The notes: generated by a model from the letters alone, not told the origin. A stretch of DNA of 64,000 bases from Gimesia sp. (GCF_040219335.1 NZ_JAVJSQ010000019.1:62001-126000); one strand, 5' to 3'. Positions 1 to 10,045 are shown, counted from the first letter of the stretch. A program made the numbers and translations.

Positions 1-1920
1 ATCCTCTCCCGGAAGCGCACCCATACCTGGCTGACCGCCTCCGAGTCCGGCGAAACCACGGCCCATGCCGCCGTCCATACCGCGATTCATACCCGGTGGT
101 TTGCCATACGGATAGTACTGGAAGGGACGCACTTCGTCTTTGAGAATGACCGCATGGGAAATTCCCATTTTGCGAACATCCACGGGTTGAGAATTCGGGT
201 TTTTAACAGTCCATGACTGCAGGTTCTTGAGTAGTGTTTCATGCACGTAGAGTACGCCGACATCAGTTGTCGGTTTGGATTCATCGTTATGGTAATGCAC
301 GCCGGTCAGTGTGAAGACGTAGCCTTCACCTTCGGGTGGCTTTTCTTTATCAATAGGTGGCAACAGCGATTTGGCCTGCGGAGAGAGTTTTTCAAACCAC
401 TGGGCCAGATCTTTGTGGTGTGTAACTGTGATACCGGGCAACTTGATGCGGTTGCTCTTGGCAATCTGTTCGTTGTCGATTTCATCGCCGACATCACGAG
501 GCAGGCATTCATCGATGGCCTTGTAAACTTCCAGCCAGTTCTCGCGTGAATCGAGGTTCCAGACCAGTTTATTACCGTTTTCGATCAGGGTTGTGAAATC
601 TCCGGCAGCAGAGTCATAACTGGATTTGTAGCCGGAGACCTGTGTGGTGAGGTTATTGACTTTTGTTTCTGCTTCCCCAAAGCGATCTTTGCTGACCGAA
701 TTGGCAACATTGCTGTAGCCAACGGCTGAAATACAGAGGCCGACCATCAAAGCAGCAGCACTGACCACCGCCCATGGTTTCTTGCGGCGGATTTTGCGGG
801 CCGTCGCAATTTCCGGTGGCAGAAGCGTGGTACGAATCATGGTCTGCTTGAGTGCCTGCAGAGCGATCCCGTAAGGCACTGTGAAGGTCAGGATGTTGTC
901 CTGGAACAGGGGTTCGTTGAGGACGGCATCGCCAACCAGGCCCTGGAAGTCATCCAGACGTTCCACTTCGTATTGCAGGTTCTGCTGCAGGAATTTCTGC
1001 AGACCCGCGAGCTTAAAGCCATTACCGGTACCGTAGACCTTCGAGATCTTGGCTTCGCGGTTAACACTGGAGAAATATCCGATAGAACGCTGGATTTCTG
1101 AGACGTATTCGTTGAATACGGGACGCAGTGCCTGGAAGACCGCACGGGGATCTTCGGAGCGGGTTGCATTACATTTCAGGTGTTCCGCTTTGGCAAAGGT
1201 GAGTTTCATTTCCTTGGTCAAAGCACGTGTGAAGTGGTTGCCGCCGATGGGAACGTTACGGATCCAGATTTTGCTGCCGTTCGTCACCATCAGGGTCGTG
1301 CTGTCGGCACCCATGTCAACCACGATGGATGATTCTTCCGGATTGCCGTCGTAATCGGCATCGACACGCATGCCGAGTGAGTCGTAGCAGAGCGTGTTGT
1401 ACAGACCCAGTGGTGCGATCTGAATCAGTTCCACTTCGACTTTACGATCAATGAATGGCTTCAGGGTTTTGAGGACCTGATCTCGTTTCATGGCGAAGAT
1501 ACCGACTTCGGCATCCAGCATGTAGCCCCCTTCTTCGATACCGCCTCCCAGGGGCTGGTAATCCCAGATGACATCTTCCAGGGCGAAAGGGATCTGCTGC
1601 TTGGCTTCGTACTTGACGATTTCCGGAACACGGTTGGACTGGACCGGTGGCAGTTGGATAAAACGGGCCAGTGAAGTCTGCCCCGGAACGCTGATGGCAA
1701 TCACATCTCCCTTGATTTCATTACGGGAGAGGAATGTATCCAGTGCCTGACTGATCAATTCTTCGGGATCTGCATCGGGCTGGCTGAGAATTTTCGGATG
1801 CGGGATATAGTCGAAGGCAACCGCAATAACCTGGTCGGCCGCTTCGGCATACCGTAGTCGGATAGCCTTCAAACCGGCCTGTCCTATTTCAATGCCCCAA
1901 ACAGCTTGATTTTCTGCCAT
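1..1920 (-). CDS. pilM: Type IV pilus assembly protein PilM with fused PilN-like tail (3' end outside window)
   Basis: The ATG at 1918-1920 (complement) opens a frame that stays open to the window edge, so at least 640 residues are encoded and the C-terminus is missing. Residues 1 to about 370 read as an actin-fold ATPase of the PilM family: WGIEIGQAGLKAIRL at the N-terminus, a VVDMGADST nucleotide-binding segment near residue 210 and a GTGNGFKLAGL segment near 300. PilM is the cytoplasmic ring component that binds PilN and links the pilus motor to the envelope. A basic stretch (KIRRKKPW) and one hydrophobic helix follow at about 375-402, then a coiled-coil-like segment and a soluble domain. 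That arrangement resembles PilN fused to PilM, an inference. The last visible residues are Gly/Met/Pro-rich. Typical PilM is about 350 residues, so this is a long form. The family call is secure; the PilN part is likely. Confidence 0.85.
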   Translation of the reverse strand, partial: MAENQAVWGIEIGQAGLKAIRLRYAEAADQVIAVAFDYIPHPKILSQPDADPEELISQALDTFLSRNEIKGDVIAISVPGQTSLARFIQLPPVQSNRVPEIVKYEAKQQIPFALEDVIWDYQPLGGGIEEGGYMLDAEVGIFAMKRDQVLKTLKPFIDRKVEVELIQIAPLGLYNTLCYDSLGMRVDADYDGNPEESSIVVDMGADSTTLMVTNGSKIWIRNVPIGGNHFTRALTKEMKLTFAKAEHLKCNATRSEDPRAVFQALRPVFNEYVSEIQRSIGYFSSVNREAKISKVYGTGNGFKLAGLQKFLQQNLQYEVERLDDFQGLVGDAVLNEPLFQDNILTFTVPYGIALQALKQTMIRTTLLPPEIATARKIRRKKPWAVVSAAALMVGLCISAVGYSNVANSVSKDRFGEAETKVNNLTTQVSGYKSSYDSAAGDFTTLIENGNKLVWNLDSRENWLEVYKAIDECLPRDVGDEIDNEQIAKSNRIKLPGITVTHHKDLAQWFEKLSPQAKSLLPPIDKEKPPEGEGYVFTLTGVHYHNDESKPTTDVGVLYVHETLLKNLQSWTVKNPNSQPVDVRKMGISHAVILKDEVRPFQYYPYGKPPGMNRGMDGGMGRGFAGLGGGQPGMGALPGED

Positions 1921-2597
1921 GTGTCTGGTTACTCCTGCTTTCTGGTGGAACTGGAACCAGTACTACCAGAGTGCTTGCGAATCGTGTTGCGAAATTGAAT
2001 GTACGAAGTGAATTCCCGTCACCTGGATGAGAGAGCTTCTGCAGGCGGCCGGAAGAATCTGATTTCAGTCATTTCTGTAGAGACAGGTCAGGAAAAAATC
2101 GATAGAGATAATTCCCTAACATAAGGCTATCACAGGGTTTTGTATAAAGTCAATGAAATAACGGGTTTTGCTATCGAGTTCATCAAATTTTATCAGTCTG
2201 CTCCCTGCAACTGGAAGCCCGGAAAAGCGGTTTAACGATGCTCTTTTTGGGCCTCTTGAGCGACCTGTTTATCTGCCTCTCGAAATGTTGGACGGATGCT
2301 GCAGGGCGGAAAGTTCCCACAAACAACATTTTTAGTACGATTTTTCCAGATTTTTTGCTGGATTTCATCCACAGAATCAGATCAGTCTCTTTGAGATTCC
2401 GTTTGTGAGCAGGTGAAATGGGGCTGTATTTAAGTATTGTTTCAGCATGCATTTGGGATTTCTGACCCCTGTGGGAATCAGCACTATGGATACTCGGAAC
2501 CAGTTTACGTATGCTAATTGTTGTGACGGTTTGTGCCGACACCAGGCCTGCCGCGTAATCTCATAAAGTTATATCTTCTGTAAAGTATTGCAGTGAA
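1921..2597. other. Intergenic region between divergent genes
   Basis: About 680 bases lie between the divergent pilM-like gene and the GH38-like gene, so promoters for both should be here. It is AT-rich around 2090-2200. Short open frames exist on the minus strand (for example 2183-2542), but they show no recognisable domain or convincing ribosome binding site. I see no RNA gene or clear hairpin terminator. Confidence 0.4.
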
Positions 2598-5513
2598 ATG
2601 ACATACAATGACATTGTGATATTGATTCCGTGTCACAGTCTGGATGACTTCCCGACAGAGTTGGATGAAAAAGAGGCGGAAAGCCTGCTGAATGCCTTTG
2701 CGGTCGCCTGGCATCCGGAACTGCTGGCGACGACCCGGGTGATTCCGAGCTGGCACCGCTCCGATGAGCCTCCCCAGTTTCTGACCGATCGACTGTTGCT
2801 GGTCCCCAAGACGGCGGAAGACTGGCTGCCTTACGGCTGGATTGAAGAGGCTGAGTCGAACGGAGCGACCGTTGTCAGCGGCAAAATCCAGCGCGACGAA
2901 TATACCGAGGCGGCCTTAGCCCCCCTGCACTCTTCTGCGGAATCGAGTGAATCCGAAACAGAGAAGCCTGATTCGTCGTCAACAGTCGAGTTATCAGCAG
3001 ATCTGGTCGCCGATTTTTGTGCACTCGGTTTCTGTTATATACAATTAGAACTGCTTACCCGCTGTATGCATCATTTCAGTAGCCTGGATGAAGCTACGAT
3101 TCAGCGGGAAGCAATTGCCGCCGCCGATGCTGCCCTCGCTCAAGATGAAGAAGCTGCCCGGGCGCATCTCAAGGCCTGTTTCGAGGTGTTGCTGGAAAAC
3201 CGCGAACGGTTTTATCCCATTGATTGTTATCTGATTGACCTCTGTCTGGTCGCGCCGGAGTGGGCTAAGGAGAGTTTCCAAGAGGCGATCGAAGACGAAC
3301 AGCCTCTCAATATCCTGATAACGGCGCAGGATCTGGAGACTGTTGCGGAACAGAATCCGGACCTGATCACGGTCTTGAAAAAGAGCTGTGATAACAGGGA
3401 AACGGAAGTCATCGGTGGTGAGCGGGAAGAGATCGCCACCCCCGTGATTGCGGTAGAATCACTGATCTGGCAGTTACAGGCTGGTTCAGAGAAGATCCGC
3501 GAACTTTCAGGACGGGCACCGACGACGTGGGCGCGACGACGGTTCGGTCTGGCCTCCCTGCTGCCGATGCTCCTGCATCGTTCGGGATTTCACTCTGCCC
3601 TGCACCTGGTTCTGGATGACGGGATTTATCCGGATTACGAACAGAGTAAGATCCACTGGGAGGGCGCAGACGGCACCATTCTGGATGCCTACTCCCGGAT
3701 TCCGATGTCAGCCGAAGGTGCTGCGAGCTATCTGCGATTTCCCCAGCGAATGGCGGAGTCGATGGAGGAAGACCAGGTAGGGGCATTGATGTTTGCCCGC
3801 TGGCCGGATGTGAAATCGCCCTTTTATCAGGACATGAAACGCATTCATCGCTACGCGCCGGTTCTGGGTAGCTTCGTCCTGCTGAATGACTTCTTCCAGG
3901 ATACCGAATCTTCCGGGCGGCATTCTTCCTATGATGCGCGAGAGTACCTCTCTCCCTTTTTGAGCCAACTGGTGGCGATGCGAAAGCCGGATCCGTTGAG
4001 TCGCTTCATTGACTGTTTTCAAAGACATGACGAGTTTATGGCGGGACGCTGGTTTCAGACAGTGGCCCAGGCAATCTATGGAAAGCCGATTCAGGAACCA
4101 TCTTTATTGGCGCTGGAAGCAAAGGTTGAAGACGCACACCCGGACGCTGAGGAAGAGACGATCCAAGGTGCACGTGCAGCACTGGAGGGTTTCCGGGAAG
4201 CGGGTGTCAAAAAACTGGCCGACATTGTTCTGCAGGGAGCCGACGCGTCGCAGTCAGGTGTGCTGCTGTTGAATTCACTTTCGTTTAACCGGCGTGTCGT
4301 TGTCGATCTCCCCGATTTTCCCTTTGAGCCGGAGCCGCGGGATTACATCAAGGCGACTCAGTTCGATGGGCAGCGCAAACAGGCGGTGGTGGAAATACCA
4401 GGTGCGGGATTCGTCTGGCTGCAGCCTGGGAAGAAGCCGGCACCGGCGGTTAAGAGTAATATTCCGATTGGTGAGCCCCTGCTGTTACGCAACGAATTCT
4501 TTGAGGTGCATATCCACGAAGAGACCGGCGGGATTGCGCAGATCAAAGAGTATGGTCGTAAGCCCAATCGCCTGAGTCAGCAGTTGTCATATCGTTTCCC
4601 TTATCAACGGAATATTCCCCGCCCCGATCCCCTGGGGGACTGGGATGAGAAAACACCCTATGCTGCTGTTCGAGGCGTGAAGGCCGAACTGACCTGTGCC
4701 GGACCCGGAATGGGCGAGATTGTCACCACTGGTGAGTTGTATGACCAGGTCAGCGACAGTCCCCTGGCAACGTTCCGGCAGACATTTCAATTATGGCGGG
4801 GACGACCGATTCTGGATGTGAAAATCGAGTTGGACGTGCAGGTACAGCCCGAAGGAAATCCGTGGGACCATTACTATGCGGCCCGTTTTGCCTGGGGAGA
4901 CAGTACGGCATCTCTAACGCGTTCGCTGCTGGAAAGTGCCCACGCGTTTCAGGGAGAACGTTTTGAGGGACCGCATTATTTTGAAATCGCCGAAGGCGAG
5001 GAGCGGGTGACGATTCTGAATCATGGGCTTCCCTTCCATCGCAAAACCGGTCCCCGCATGCTCGACAGTATGCTGGTGGTCGAAGGGGAAACCAGACGCG
5101 AGTTCCAATTCTCGATTGCCTTGAACCAGAACTTCCCTATGCAGCTGGCTCGAAATGCGATGGTGCCGGCAGCTCAGTTTGCCAGCCCCGCAGGTCCGCC
5201 GCGAATGGGCGACCAGGGGTGGTTGTTCCACGTGTCGGCCAGTAACGTGCAGATCACCCGGGTGATGGATCTTAAACACGATGAGTTGCGTCCCGAGGAA
5301 TCGCGGAAAGGGTTTGCCGTGCGTCTGCTTGAAACCGAAGGCGTGCATCGTTCAATTAAACTGCGATGTTTCAAATCCCCCGTGAGCGCCCGACAGCGTG
5401 ATTTCCAGGGGAAGACCGTTGTGGAACTCCCCGTAGAAGAGGATGCGGTGCTGGTGGAAATGTCGCTGTACGAAATTGCCGAGATCGAAATTTTCTTTGA
5501 GGAGTCGAACTGA
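2598..5513 (+). CDS. GH38/GH57-superfamily-like glycosidase (alpha-mannosidase-related), 971 aa
   Basis: A 971-residue protein without signal peptide. It opens with DIVILIPCHSLDDFP, which resembles the first strand and His-Asp position of GH38/GH57-type barrels. Residues 290-420 (LHLVLDDGIYPDYEQSKIHW, then a DAYSRIPM segment) fit the end of a catalytic barrel. From about residue 560 the order resembles the beta-sandwich tail of GH38 alpha-mannosidases: LLLNSLSFNRRVVVDLP, then RNEFFEVHIHEETGGIAQI near 640. I cannot identify the catalytic nucleophile with certainty, so activity is inferred. An acidic stretch of about 30 residues near 115-140 (SSESETEKPDSSSTVE) interrupts the barrel. It ends 3 bases before cmk, so the two are probably co-transcribed. 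It could be an inactive relative. Confidence 0.55.
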   Translation: MTYNDIVILIPCHSLDDFPTELDEKEAESLLNAFAVAWHPELLATTRVIPSWHRSDEPPQFLTDRLLLVPKTAEDWLPYGWIEEAESNGATVVSGKIQRDEYTEAALAPLHSSAESSESETEKPDSSSTVELSADLVADFCALGFCYIQLELLTRCMHHFSSLDEATIQREAIAAADAALAQDEEAARAHLKACFEVLLENRERFYPIDCYLIDLCLVAPEWAKESFQEAIEDEQPLNILITAQDLETVAEQNPDLITVLKKSCDNRETEVIGGEREEIATPVIAVESLIWQLQAGSEKIRELSGRAPTTWARRRFGLASLLPMLLHRSGFHSALHLVLDDGIYPDYEQSKIHWEGADGTILDAYSRIPMSAEGAASYLRFPQRMAESMEEDQVGALMFARWPDVKSPFYQDMKRIHRYAPVLGSFVLLNDFFQDTESSGRHSSYDAREYLSPFLSQLVAMRKPDPLSRFIDCFQRHDEFMAGRWFQTVAQAIYGKPIQEPSLLALEAKVEDAHPDAEEETIQGARAALEGFREAGVKKLADIVLQGADASQSGVLLLNSLSFNRRVVVDLPDFPFEPEPRDYIKATQFDGQRKQAVVEIPGAGFVWLQPGKKPAPAVKSNIPIGEPLLLRNEFFEVHIHEETGGIAQIKEYGRKPNRLSQQLSYRFPYQRNIPRPDPLGDWDEKTPYAAVRGVKAELTCAGPGMGEIVTTGELYDQVSDSPLATFRQTFQLWRGRPILDVKIELDVQVQPEGNPWDHYYAARFAWGDSTASLTRSLLESAHAFQGERFEGPHYFEIAEGEERVTILNHGLPFHRKTGPRMLDSMLVVEGETRREFQFSIALNQNFPMQLARNAMVPAAQFASPAGPPRMGDQGWLFHVSASNVQITRVMDLKHDELRPEESRKGFAVRLLETEGVHRSIKLRCFKSPVSARQRDFQGKTVVELPVEEDAVLVEMSLYEIAEIEIFFEESN

Positions 5514-5516
5514 CAG

Positions 5517-6179
5517 ATGATCGTGACGATTGATGGTCCTGCAGGATCGGGTAAAAGTACTGCGGCGCGGGGGCTGTCTCAGCGGTTGGGTTTCGAGTTC
5601 CTGGATACCGGGGCCATGTATCGTTGTGTGGCTCTGGCGGTGCTACAGCAAGGCATCGATCCGGCAGAGGTGCAGTCCGTCGGCGACGTCAGTCAGCAGA
5701 TTCATATTACCTTTGCTGACGCCAGCGTGATCTTGAACGGAGAGGATGTCACCCAGGCAATTCGGACCGCAGACGTCTCGGAAGCGGCATCCCAGGTCGC
5801 ACAGTACCCTGCGGTTCGGGAAGCACTGGTGCATTTGCAGCGACAGGCGGCCGAAGGAGTAAATATTGTCAGCGAAGGCCGCGATCAGGGGACAGTGGTG
5901 TTTCCAGATGCGTTGTGTAAGTTCTTTCTGATCGCCGATCCTGAAGAACGGGCCCGACGTCGCTTTGATGAAATGCAGGGACAGGATCAGGAGATTACCC
6001 GGGAAGAGATACTGCAGCAGATCCACCAGCGCGATCAGCGGGATGAAAGCCGCACCGTCGCCCCGTTAAAACCGGCCGACGATGCGGTTGAAATCAATAC
6101 ATCTCAGCTTTCAATCGAGGAAGTCCTGGATCAGCTTGAGCAGACAGTTCGGGAGCGTCAGGCTGCTTCAGCCGAGTAA
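5517..6179 (+). CDS. cmk: Cytidylate kinase
   Basis: A 220-residue cytosolic (d)CMP kinase that converts CMP to CDP with ATP in pyrimidine nucleotide synthesis. The P-loop GPAGSGKST is at residues 7-15, followed by the CMP-binding DTGAMYR near 31-37. The family's GRDIGTVVFP appears as GRDQGTVVFP near 122, a conservative variant. RRRFDEM and RDQRDESR make the lid and adjoining arginines, and the C-terminal DAVEINTSQLSIEEV is typical. Length matches the family. The ATG is 3 bases after the stop of the upstream glycosidase-like gene, so translation is likely coupled. Confidence 0.96.
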   Translation: MIVTIDGPAGSGKSTAARGLSQRLGFEFLDTGAMYRCVALAVLQQGIDPAEVQSVGDVSQQIHITFADASVILNGEDVTQAIRTADVSEAASQVAQYPAVREALVHLQRQAAEGVNIVSEGRDQGTVVFPDALCKFFLIADPEERARRRFDEMQGQDQEITREEILQQIHQRDQRDESRTVAPLKPADDAVEINTSQLSIEEVLDQLEQTVRERQAASAE

Positions 6180-6209
6180 ATGCCGAACCGATCACGATTG
6201 AACCTGTTA

Positions 6210-7340
6210 TTAGAACATCAGAGTCAAAGTGGCAGTCGTGCGGCTGTCGAGCAGATCTTTTCTGTTGGACAGCGGGAATTCCCAGGCAGCGGCGAATGAC
6301 AGACACTTGTTGAAGCGGTAGTCGGCACCAAAAGCGAACGTCAGGACATTGTTTCCAGCGACACTGGAAGAACCCAGGTTGATCCAGTCGCCCCCTTCAA
6401 TATTCAAAGGCAGTGCCTGACCGCTTTTGGTGTAGACAATGCCGTTCAACTCAGCCAGTGCAGAGAGTTTGCTGGTCACGGGGTGATCGTAGTGCACGCT
6501 GTAGTAAATCGACTGCGATTCTTCAGCAGTATCTCCGGGAACGTGATATCCGGTGGAGGCGATGAGGTGCCCGCAACCAATCTGCTTACCAATCGACAGG
6601 TAAGGAGTCCAGACACTGTCGCCATTGCCCTGGAAGACGCGTGAACTGCCGTTGGTAGCCTCGTAAATCAGTCCCCCCGACAGCAGGAACTGGTTTTCCA
6701 CATCGCGGACCAGAACGTATTTCAGTCCGAGGCCGATATCAGACCAGCCGGTTCGGTTGCCGATTCCCCGTGTCTGCAGGGTGTTGTAACCATCTTTGAC
6801 GGCGATGACTGAAAGGCGTTCGTTGAGTGCGACTCCCAGCTGAAGTGCGTAAACCTGCAGGTCCCCTGCCCCCAGTACCGGCGTCTGAGAATCGATCATC
6901 TGATTGATGAATATGCCCCTGACATAAGTCAGCGAGCGGGGATCGATTGACCAGACTGGATTGCTGACCGGCATGACGAAGTCTTCAAAACAGCGGTCGC
7001 TGGGAAAGCGATTCAGCAGAGGAATGCGATCGCAGAGAGTACAGTTCTGGCAGGATTCACAGCTGCAGACCGGAGTCTGGCAATTACAGGTTCCACAATT
7101 ACAGCCCGTTCCGCCGGGACACGCCGCAGGCTGCGTTGCAGGAGCAGTGATGGCTTCGACCTCGGATTTCAGGGGGAGTTGTGCTGGAGTTGCGGGATCT
7201 GTCAGAGGAGGAGCCGGCGCAGGTTCGAATTCACGAAAGACTTCTTCAATGGACTTGGGTGCTGCTGGTTCTTCGGCGGAAATTGCCGATCCGCAGATGT
7301 GGATAACGAGCATGGAATAGAAAACCAGCGCAAACCTCAT
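6210..7340 (-). CDS. Predicted outer-membrane beta-barrel protein with Cys-rich linker
   Basis: A 376-residue exported protein with a signal peptide (residues 1-22, cleavage after AISA). A Pro/Ala-rich spacer follows, then a short Cys-rich block around 73-104 (CPGGTGCNCGTCNCQ, CSCESCQNCTLC; about ten cysteines). The rest, about 110-376, is alternating amphipathic strands with Gly/Asn turns and ends in TATLTLMF, a terminal phenylalanine like an outer-membrane barrel sorting signal. No enzyme motif is visible. It is convergent with cmk. I do not recognise a named family; planctomycetes encode many such barrel proteins. The Cys block could bind metal or form disulfides at the surface (inference). 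Confidence 0.6.
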   Translation of the reverse strand: MRFALVFYSMLVIHICGSAISAEEPAAPKSIEEVFREFEPAPAPPLTDPATPAQLPLKSEVEAITAPATQPAACPGGTGCNCGTCNCQTPVCSCESCQNCTLCDRIPLLNRFPSDRCFEDFVMPVSNPVWSIDPRSLTYVRGIFINQMIDSQTPVLGAGDLQVYALQLGVALNERLSVIAVKDGYNTLQTRGIGNRTGWSDIGLGLKYVLVRDVENQFLLSGGLIYEATNGSSRVFQGNGDSVWTPYLSIGKQIGCGHLIASTGYHVPGDTAEESQSIYYSVHYDHPVTSKLSALAELNGIVYTKSGQALPLNIEGGDWINLGSSSVAGNNVLTFAFGADYRFNKCLSFAAAWEFPLSNRKDLLDSRTTATLTLMF

Positions 7341-7508
7341 CTCTTCCCCCTCCTGAAAATGAGACTGTTGTATTTTTGGGTTGTTTCGTCAGAAACACTC
7401 AATTATCTCTTCAGATATCGGCAGTTCCGAAATGTGAAAACAGGTATATAAGTGCAACTTTATTCGTTTTTTCTGATTTGAAGGTAATACCGCTTTTGCT
7501 GCTGGCGT

Positions 7509-7537
7509 AAAAAAAGCACGCCAGTGAGGCGTGCTTT
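7509..7537 (-). terminator. Rho-independent terminator of the NtrC-type regulator gene
   Basis: A perfect 10-bp stem (aaagcacgcc / ggcgtgcttt, 7513-7522 and 7528-7537) encloses a 5-base loop. Read on the minus strand it is followed by seven Ts (complement of 7509-7515). It lies about 60 bases past the stop of the gene at 7598. Confidence 0.85.
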
Positions 7538-7597
7538 CTGGTTCAGGAGATTCAGAAGAACCAGTATAGTTTCAGTTGATTTGCAGTTCGTGCGTGC

Positions 7598-8995
7598 TTA
7601 GTGCATCAACTGTTTTTCGAAGTCGATCTCGTATTTTTTCATCTTCTTATAAAGCGTAGTTCGGTTGATACCCAGGGCTTTGGACGTGTTCTGTCGGTTC
7701 CAGCCGTTGGCTTCCAGTGCTTCGATGATGATCTGTCGCTCGGGATTGGCGAGGGCATTTTTCAGTGAACTGCGTCCGCCGCTGCTGGTCTCTGTAGAGA
7801 GCGAATAGGACTGTTCCTGACGAATCTGCTCGGGCAGATCGTGTACGCGGATGTACTCCCCTTTGGAGAGGACCACAGAGCGTTCGATGACGTTGATCAG
7901 TTCCCGCACGTTACCCGGCCAGGAATATTTCAGCAGGGCCTGCATGGCGGAAGGATCGAAACCTTTGATCGATTTCCCGATCTGTTCGTTGTAAACTCTG
8001 AGATAATGTTCCACCAGCAGCGGGATGTCGCTCATGCGTTCTCGCAATGCCGGCTGAGTGAGGGTGATGACGTTGATGCGGTAGTAGAGGTCCTGCCGAA
8101 ACTCCCCCTTCGCCACCATCTCTTCCAGATCCTGGTTGGTGGCCAGAATCAGGCGGATGTCGACTGAGTGTGTTTTGGTATCACCCACGGCTTCAAACTC
8201 GCGGTCTTGCAGAACACGCAGCAGTTTGACCTGCAGGCTGGGAGAAGAAGTCGCGATTTCATCAAGGAAGAGCGTGCCTCCGTCTGCCTGGAGGAACTTA
8301 CCAATTTTGTCGTGAGTCGCTCCGGTAAACGAACCGGCTTTGTGTCCGAACAATTCGCTTTCGAGCAGTGTGTCGGGCAGTGCCCCACAGGCGACTTCGA
8401 CGAATGGTTTGTTGGCACGATCGCTCAACTGATGAATGGCACGGGCCGTCATTGTCTTACCGGTTCCGTTCTCTCCCAGAATCAGAACAGTGGTACGCGT
8501 GTCGGCGACGCTTTCGATCAGATCAAACATCTTCTGCATTTTGTAGTCCTGCCCGACGATGTTAGACAGGCCATAGCGCTGATCGAGTTGTTTTTTAAGT
8601 GATTTGTTTTCTTCGACCACTTGTCTCTGATCGAGGCAGCGTTCAATGGTCAGACTGAGTTCTTCATCAATGACCGGCTTCGTGAGATATTCAAAGGCCC
8701 CGAGGCGGATTGCTTCCACCGCACTTTCGATCGTGCCGTATCCGGTGAGCATAATCACGGCGGTGTCGGGGGCGTTCTGCTCAACCCATTCCAGCAGATG
8801 GAATCCATCCTGATCTGGCAGGTTGACATCACAGATGACGATTTCAAAAGGAAATTCTTTCAATCGCTCGATGGCATCGAGGCAGGTCAGAGAGGTCTCT
8901 GTACGGTGCCCCAGACTACGCAAGTAGTCTGCCATGGCTTCCAGAATGTGTTGGTCGTCATCAACTACCAGTAATGAGCCTGAATTTGTCTTCAT
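7598..8995 (-). CDS. Sigma-54-dependent response regulator, NtrC family
   Basis: The order is receiver, AAA+ and Fis-type helix-turn-helix, about 465 residues. The receiver has VVDDD near the N-terminus, phospho-acceptor Asp56 in [11 protein letters not shown], and Lys in YLTKP. The AAA+ domain shows Walker A GENGTGKT, Walker [11 protein letters not shown], and the sigma-54 contact loop as GSFTGA instead of the usual GAFTGA. The C-terminus ([19 protein letters not shown]) is the DNA-binding helix-turn-helix. It should activate sigma-54 promoters when phosphorylated. No partner histidine kinase is adjacent, so it is an orphan regulator. I chose ATG at 8995; a TTG in frame at 9013 would add six residues, and the purine-rich GGCGAGA between them fits neither start perfectly. 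A strong terminator follows. Confidence 0.93.
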   Translation of the reverse strand: MKTNSGSLLVVDDDQHILEAMADYLRSLGHRTETSLTCLDAIERLKEFPFEIVICDVNLPDQDGFHLLEWVEQNAPDTAVIMLTGYGTIESAVEAIRLGAFEYLTKPVIDEELSLTIERCLDQRQVVEENKSLKKQLDQRYGLSNIVGQDYKMQKMFDLIESVADTRTTVLILGENGTGKTMTARAIHQLSDRANKPFVEVACGALPDTLLESELFGHKAGSFTGATHDKIGKFLQADGGTLFLDEIATSSPSLQVKLLRVLQDREFEAVGDTKTHSVDIRLILATNQDLEEMVAKGEFRQDLYYRINVITLTQPALRERMSDIPLLVEHYLRVYNEQIGKSIKGFDPSAMQALLKYSWPGNVRELINVIERSVVLSKGEYIRVHDLPEQIRQEQSYSLSTETSSGGRSSLKNALANPERQIIIEALEANGWNRQNTSKALGINRTTLYKKMKKYEIDFEKQLMH

Positions 8996-9098
8996 TGATT
9001 TATGTCTCGCCAAAAGGTGCTTGTAGCGTTGTAATCGTCGTACAACCGATTTGATGAACTAAAATTAATTGTGATGTTGGATCTCACTGGAACCAGTG

Positions 9099-9371
9099 TC
9101 AGGCTCTGTCAGCAACCGTCCAGACGGTTCGACAGCGCAGAATTCTGGCACCGCTCACCTGCTCCAGGGAGCATGTGAAGAGACCGGATTTCAATTCAGG
9201 CTTCTTGTCCGCAATCCTGGCGAACTGTGCGACCCGAGTTGAAAACTGGGAGACAATCATGATGAAGGGGTACCAAAACATAGACCACAGTTTCCTGCAG
9301 GCAACATCGTGAGCAGCGCGGCTGTTGATTTTGGGAAGCAGCTGTTCCTCGCTTGCATCTTTGAGGTTCAT
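9099..9371 (-). CDS. Possible small hypothetical protein (90 aa)
   Basis: An open frame of 90 residues from an ATG at 9371. Codon usage looks plausible, and there is one hydrophobic segment around residues 28-42. An AAGGAG sits too far upstream (about 19 bases) for a standard ribosome binding site. I recognise no domain. A longer version of the frame reaches 9509 but its extra part looks non-coding. It may be spurious. Confidence 0.2.
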   Translation of the reverse strand: MNLKDASEEQLLPKINSRAAHDVACRKLWSMFWYPFIMIVSQFSTRVAQFARIADKKPELKSGLFTCSLEQVSGARILRCRTVWTVADRA

Positions 9372-10045
9372 AGAACTGTTATTGTGATCACTCCTTGAGG
9401 TCAACGAAGGTTGGAAATTGCCGCTTGCAGGGATCGCAGTGGATCTCGCACAGTGGTGTAGTGGCTCAATCGCCCCGCAGAACTGCTTCAGGCCTGAAAG
9501 GCGGCACAACCCCTGATTTCGCTATTTGAAACGCCATTTAGCCAGCTTTATCCGGATTTCCTATGTTTTGACTCAATCTGGAGAGAGAAATCATCACCGA
9601 TTTTGGCGATCTGGGAGAGTTTTGGTGTGTTTTTCAGTCATGAATGAGGCAATGTTGTTTTTTGAAGGCATTAAGCAGAGATGAAATCAGAAGATTTACT
9701 GACAGGTAACGAATGATAACTGTAAACAGAGCCTTGAGATGGTGCCCCTGTACTGCTACTATTGGGACTTTGGTGGAAAGATTTTGGACGGTCTCTCAGA
9801 GCTGTAGTGATCTTTTGTCAGACCCGGTCAGACTCAGTGTCCCGTTGCATGTTACCGCTGCTTTTCTTTCGCGGTGCTGTGGCGGTGTTTCATTGTGGGA
9901 ATGCATTCATGTCTGTTTTGACAGATCTGACCCGTCGCAGTTTATTTCTGATGAGAACTTCGGGTGGTCATGCTCCGTAAAAAGCGACCTGCCTGGATAG
10001 TCTTTCGAACTGGTATTCCCGGTCAAACAAAGTGGGAGTTGTCCG
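9372..10045. other. Intergenic region upstream of the phosphoesterase-yidC-mnmE run
   Basis: About 670 bases without a gene I can support. Small plus-strand frames (9713-10000) show no domain or ribosome binding site. The promoter for the downstream operon is presumably here, but I see no convincing -35/-10 pair. Confidence 0.35.

Noticed and set aside
2183-2542. Minus-strand open frame of 119 codons upstream of the GH38-like gene
   Set aside because: No domain, no good ribosome binding site, and composition like non-coding DNA (Ser/Lys/Arg-rich).
9713-10000. Plus-strand open frame before the phosphoesterase gene
   Set aside because: No recognisable sequence; Cys/Ser/Trp-rich composition is typical of a chance frame.
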